This document shows, in pieces, positions 4,997 to 7,795 of a DNA stretch of 7,795 nucleotides. The position numbers and the translations under genes are program-made. Source of the DNA: Planctomycetota bacterium (GTDB lineage Bacteria; Planctomycetota; Planctomycetia; Isosphaerales; Isosphaeraceae); assembly GCA_021777685.1 (NCBI GenBank), contig JAJYDH010000313.1, forward strand, positions 1 through 7,795, in the 5' to 3' direction. Position 1 is the first letter of the stretch; every line of letters begins with the position of its first letter. The notes under the pieces were generated by a model, which was not told the DNA's origin, ran no database searches, and saw only the letters and a program-made list of their open reading frames with translations.

Positions 4997-6181
4997 ATGG
5001 GTCAGCAACGACACTTCGGCCGATATCGCCTGTTGCAGTCATACGTCGGCTGGAATGACGAGGACGAGGAGCGCATCCGCCGGGTGGCGCCGCTCCTCCA
5101 GCCCCACCTCCCCGATCTCATCGACGACTTTTATGCGGAGATCCGGCGCCACCCGGACGTCGGCGCGGTGATCACCGGGGGCGACGAGCAGATCAGCAGG
5201 CTCAAGGGCTCGCTCCTCGACTGGGTCGGCGACCTGCTCTCGGGCCGATACGACGAGGAATATGTCGGGAGGCGCTGGAGGGTGGGCCGGAGGCACGTCG
5301 AGATCGGCCTCGAGCAGATCTACACCAACGCGGCTCTCTCCCGGCTCCGGGCCGGGATGCTCCGGGCGCTGGGCTCGGACTGGGATGGCGACCCCGCCGG
5401 CCTCCTGGAAGCCTCGCTCTCGCTGACCAAGTTGCTCGACCTGGACCTGGCGATCATCGAGGATGCGTATCAGGTCGAGGCCCTCGCCAGGCTCCAGCGG
5501 ACCGAGCGGCTGGCGACGATGGGCCAGGTCGCCGGCGGCGTCGCCCATGAGTTGAGGAACCCGCTCAACGTCATGAAGACCTCGGTCTATTACCTGCTCA
5601 ACGCCCGGAACCCGACCCCCGAGAAGGTCGTCGAACACCTCCGGAGGATCGAGCGGCACGTCGAGCTGGCCGACGGCGTCATCACGACGCTGACGAGCTT
5701 CGCCCGGATGCCCACCCCCGAGATCCGCCGCGTGCCGCTCGACCGATGCCTGCGCGAGGCGCTGGAACTCAGCCAGGTCGACGACGGGATCGTCGCCGAG
5801 ATCGTCTGCCCGCCGGGGCTGCCGCCCGTCCTGGCCGACCTCAACCAGTTGCGGATCGTCTTCGGCAACCTCATCCGCAACGCCCGGGACTCAATGCCCC
5901 TGGGCGGCCGGCTCTCGATCGAGGCGGTGCCGATCGGGGACGACGTCGACGTCACGGTCGCCGACACCGGGGGCGGGATCGAGCCCGAGGTGCTCGCCCG
6001 GATCATGGAACCCCTCTACACCACAAAGGCCCGCGGGCTCGGGTTGGGGCTGGCGATCGTCCGGGCGATCCTGGATAAAATACAGGGACAGCTCGGCGTG
6101 ACCAGCGAGCCCGGCCAGGGCAGCCGGTTCACGGTGCGGCTGAAAGCGGCCCCCGGACCCGACGGAGGGATCGAATCATGA
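4997..6181 (+). CDS. Globin-coupled sensor histidine kinase (AfGcHK type)
   Basis: This 394-residue cytosolic haem sensor kinase has no membrane segment. Residues 10-160 are a globin-coupled-sensor (protoglobin-like) domain. The B-helix DDFYAEIRRHP carries distal Tyr46. The F-helix RVGRRHVEIGLEQIY carries proximal haem ligand His100. A helical linker (QVEALARLQRTERLATMGQV) leads to the H-box VAHELRNPLNVM with phospho-acceptor His184. The ATPase domain has the N-box FGNLIRNARDSM (Asn295), G1 VADTGGGIEPE, and G2 GLGLGLAIVR. In the characterised Anaeromyxobacter homologue, O2, CO or redox change at the haem controls autophosphorylation, and the key residues are Tyr45, His99 and His183; here each is shifted by one. 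The start at 4997 has GAGGG six bases upstream. The stop overlaps the next start by four bases (ATGA), so it is translationally coupled to its likely partner regulator. The gene is divergent from the csrA stress operon. Confidence 0.95.
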   Translation: MGQQRHFGRYRLLQSYVGWNDEDEERIRRVAPLLQPHLPDLIDDFYAEIRRHPDVGAVITGGDEQISRLKGSLLDWVGDLLSGRYDEEYVGRRWRVGRRHVEIGLEQIYTNAALSRLRAGMLRALGSDWDGDPAGLLEASLSLTKLLDLDLAIIEDAYQVEALARLQRTERLATMGQVAGGVAHELRNPLNVMKTSVYYLLNARNPTPEKVVEHLRRIERHVELADGVITTLTSFARMPTPEIRRVPLDRCLREALELSQVDDGIVAEIVCPPGLPPVLADLNQLRIVFGNLIRNARDSMPLGGRLSIEAVPIGDDVDVTVADTGGGIEPEVLARIMEPLYTTKARGLGLGLAIVRAILDKIQGQLGVTSEPGQGSRFTVRLKAAPGPDGGIES

Positions 6182-6927
6182 CGCGGGATGAACCGTCGAT
6201 TCTCCTCGTCGACGACGACGTCGACATCTGCTCGAACCTGGCCGACATCCTCGGCGACCTAAGCTATCGCGTCGACGTCGCCCACGACGGCCACGCCGCC
6301 CTGGAGCTGATCCGGCGCAACCGCTACGACGTGGCGGTGCTCGACTACAAGATGCCGGGGATGAACGGGGCGACCCTCGCCAGGGAGATCCGCCGGCTCC
6401 GCCCGGAGCTGGTCTCGCTGCTGGTCACCGCCCACGTCGGGACCGCCGGCGACGAGGCCCTCTCGGCCGGGGCTTGGCAGATCCTGGCCAAGCCGGTCGA
6501 CACCCGCCGGCTCCTCGGGCTGGTCGACCAGGCGCTCGACCAGCCGTTGGTCCTGGTCGTCGACGACGATCGCGACCTCTGCGCCAACCTCTGGGACCTG
6601 CTCCGCGAGCGGGGGTATCGCGTCGGCCTGGCTCACGACGGGGGGGAGGCGGCCCGTCGGCTGATCGAGGCCCGGTTCCACGTCGTCCTGATCGACATCA
6701 GGCTCCCCGACGGCGACGGCTCCGACGTGTTCCACCTGGTCTGCGAGGCGAACCCCGGCGCCCGCACGATGCTGATCACCGGGAACTCGCCAGGCGCCGG
6801 CGAGCTGCTCGAACGCATCCTCGCCGAGGGGGCCGACGCCGTCTGTTACAAGCCTTTCGACGTGCCGGTGCTGCTCGACTCGCTGGAGCGCCTGACCGCG
6901 TATCGGCCGGGCGGCGAACCGAGGTGA
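6178..6927 (+). CDS. Double-receiver response regulator (REC-REC), partner of the globin kinase
   Basis: The product has 249 residues and consists of two CheY-like receiver domains and nothing else. REC1 (about 6-120) has ILLVDDD (Asp12/13), phospho-acceptor Asp56 in VAVLDYKMPGMNG, Thr84 and Lys105 (LAKPVD). REC2 (about 123-240) has VLVVDDD (Asp129/130), Asp173 in VVLIDIRLPDGDG, Thr201 and Lys225 (CYKPFD). Both sites look functional. There is no DNA-binding, enzymatic or HPt output, so it should act as a phosphate relay, sink or protein-interaction switch. The AfGcHK partner regulator also has two receivers, phosphorylated at Asp52 and Asp169. The 117-residue spacing is identical here. The ATG overlaps the kinase stop by four bases, and the stop overlaps a possible GTG of the third gene, so all three should be translated together. 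Confidence 0.95.
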   Translation: MTRDEPSILLVDDDVDICSNLADILGDLSYRVDVAHDGHAALELIRRNRYDVAVLDYKMPGMNGATLAREIRRLRPELVSLLVTAHVGTAGDEALSAGAWQILAKPVDTRRLLGLVDQALDQPLVLVVDDDRDLCANLWDLLRERGYRVGLAHDGGEAARRLIEARFHVVLIDIRLPDGDGSDVFHLVCEANPGARTMLITGNSPGAGELLERILAEGADAVCYKPFDVPVLLDSLERLTAYRPGGEPR

Positions 6928-6929
6928 TC
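6921..6929 (+). promoter_or_regulatory. Extended Shine-Dalgarno deciding the start of the hybrid kinase
   Basis: GAGGTGATC matches nine bases of the complement of the usual 16S rRNA 3' end and lies four bases before GTG 6933-6935. It overlaps the stop codon of the response regulator. This favours 6933 over the GTG at 6924-6926, which has almost no ribosome site but would give a GTGA stop-start overlap. Confidence 0.6.
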
Positions 6930-6932
6930 ACC

Positions 6933-7795
6933 GTGGAAGAGCCCAGCTCGCTCAGGATACTGGTGGTTGAGGACGACGCCGACGCGCGGGAGAACCTCCG
7001 TGACATCCTGGAGCTGGACGGCCACCGCATCTCCACGGCCGGCTCGGCCGCCGAGGTCATGCGCCATCCCGACCTGGCGTCCTTCTCCGCGCTGATCCTC
7101 GACCGCAAGCTGCCCGACTCGACCGCCGAGGAGATGCTCCCGTCGATCCGCCGGGCGGCGCCCGGGGCCTCGGTCGTGATCGTGACCGGCTACTCCGACC
7201 TCCACGGGGCGATCGCGGCCCTCCGCCAGGGCGCGTCCGACTACATCCTCAAGCCGCTCAACCCCGGCGCGCTCCGCGCCAGCCTCGCCAGGATCGCCGA
7301 CCGTCGACGGCTGGCCCTGGCCAAGGAGCGGAGCGAGGCGGCCTTCCGCAACCTCGTCGAGGCCGCCGAGTGCCTGATCGTCATCTTCCGGGCCGATCGG
7401 TCGATCCTCTATTTCAGCCCGTTCGCCGAGCGCGTCACCGGCTACTCGGCAAGCGAGGTGCTCGCCAGGGCCGGCCGCGCCCTGCCGGCGCTCGACCGGC
7501 TGCTCGGCCCGATCGGCGAGCTGGTCGACCGGGGCTCCGGCGGCGAGCGGGTCGCCGGCTTCGAGAAGCCGATCGTCTGCATCGACGGCTCCAGCCGCTG
7601 GATCGTCTGGAACGCGAGGAGGCTCGACGACTTCGAAGGGGGCCCGGCCGTCCTCGCGGTCGGGCAGGACATCACCGAGCTGAAGCGGGCCCAGGACCGG
7701 GCCCTCCAGGCCGAGCGGCTGGCCGCCATCGGCCAGATGGTCACCGGCCTGGCCCACGAGAGCCGCAACGCCCTCCAGCGCTCGCAGGCTTGCCT
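6933..7795 (+). CDS. REC-PAS-histidine kinase, N-terminal part (3' truncated)
   Basis: About 288 residues are visible and the gene runs off the right edge. Residues 7-122 are a receiver domain: LRILVVEDDADARENL (Asp14/15), Asp57 in ALILDRKLPD, Thr85 (VIVTGYSDL) and Lys107 (YILKPLNP). A short coiled linker (RRRLALAKERSEAAF) leads to a PAS domain at about 135-255, from AFRNLVEAAECLIVIF through YFSPFAERVTGYSASEVL to VGQDITELKRAQ. A HisKA segment then begins: RLAAIGQMVTGLAHESRN, with the likely phospho-acceptor His275. The H-box reads HESRNALQ rather than HELRNPL, so it lacks the usual Pro; it still looks like a HisKA variant. The ATPase domain should lie beyond the window. As the third coupled gene, it probably receives phosphate on its receiver from the upstream kinase, or passes signals to the double-receiver regulator. 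The start is GTG at 6933; GTG at 6924 would add three residues. Confidence 0.92.
   Translation, partial: MEEPSSLRILVVEDDADARENLRDILELDGHRISTAGSAAEVMRHPDLASFSALILDRKLPDSTAEEMLPSIRRAAPGASVVIVTGYSDLHGAIAALRQGASDYILKPLNPGALRASLARIADRRRLALAKERSEAAFRNLVEAAECLIVIFRADRSILYFSPFAERVTGYSASEVLARAGRALPALDRLLGPIGELVDRGSGGERVAGFEKPIVCIDGSSRWIVWNARRLDDFEGGPAVLAVGQDITELKRAQDRALQAERLAAIGQMVTGLAHESRNALQRSQAC

Noticed and set aside
4911..5171. Plus-strand frame starting before the globin kinase
   Set aside because: It overlaps the globin domain in another frame; the kinase start at 4997 has a good ribosome site and gives the same N-terminal length as the AfGcHK family.
6846..7757. 303-residue minus-strand frame opposite the hybrid kinase
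   Set aside because: It is the shadow of the REC-PAS-kinase gene; the sense strand has clear receiver, PAS and H-box motifs.

Overview
The window is GC-rich and strongly coding, with SD-type ribosome sites. A csrA gene, beta-helix repeat proteins of the 'GNxISGN...GNxIGTD' type and a kinase H-box reading HESRNALQ suggest a planctomycete, perhaps of the Isosphaera/Singulisphaera group. That assignment is inferred from family recognition; there is no rRNA or other taxonomic marker here.

Layout: (1) 1-540, plus strand: the 3' end of a beta-helix repeat protein, open at the left edge. (2) 541-669: a short convergent intergenic stretch with a GC-rich hairpin. (3) 670-4296, minus strand: six consecutive genes with gaps of 20-67 bases, probably one operon. 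In transcription order they are csrA, a one-BON-domain protein, a two-BON protein with an extra C-terminal domain, a single-domain universal stress protein (USP), a tandem-domain USP and a three-BON protein. (4) 4297-4996: a 700-base divergent intergenic region. It holds a near-consensus minus-strand promoter (TTGACA-16-TATGAT) and a long, hairpin-rich csrA leader with a terminator-like element. (5) 4997 to the right edge, plus strand: three translationally coupled signalling genes. They are a globin-coupled sensor histidine kinase, a response regulator made only of two receiver domains, and a REC-PAS-histidine kinase cut by the window end.

The kinase and double-receiver pair match the architecture of the characterised Anaeromyxobacter AfGcHK system almost residue for residue at the key sites: distal Tyr46, proximal His100, phospho-His184, and receiver aspartates Asp56 and Asp173. 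A haem-based O2/redox sensor therefore sits back to back with an operon of universal stress proteins, BON proteins and the post-transcriptional regulator CsrA. My working model is an oxygen- or redox-responsive stress module. The phosphorelay would sense the gas, and the csrA-led operon would carry out part of the response, possibly with added control in the structured csrA leader. The regulatory link is inferred from position only. No DNA-binding output domain is encoded in the visible part of the window.
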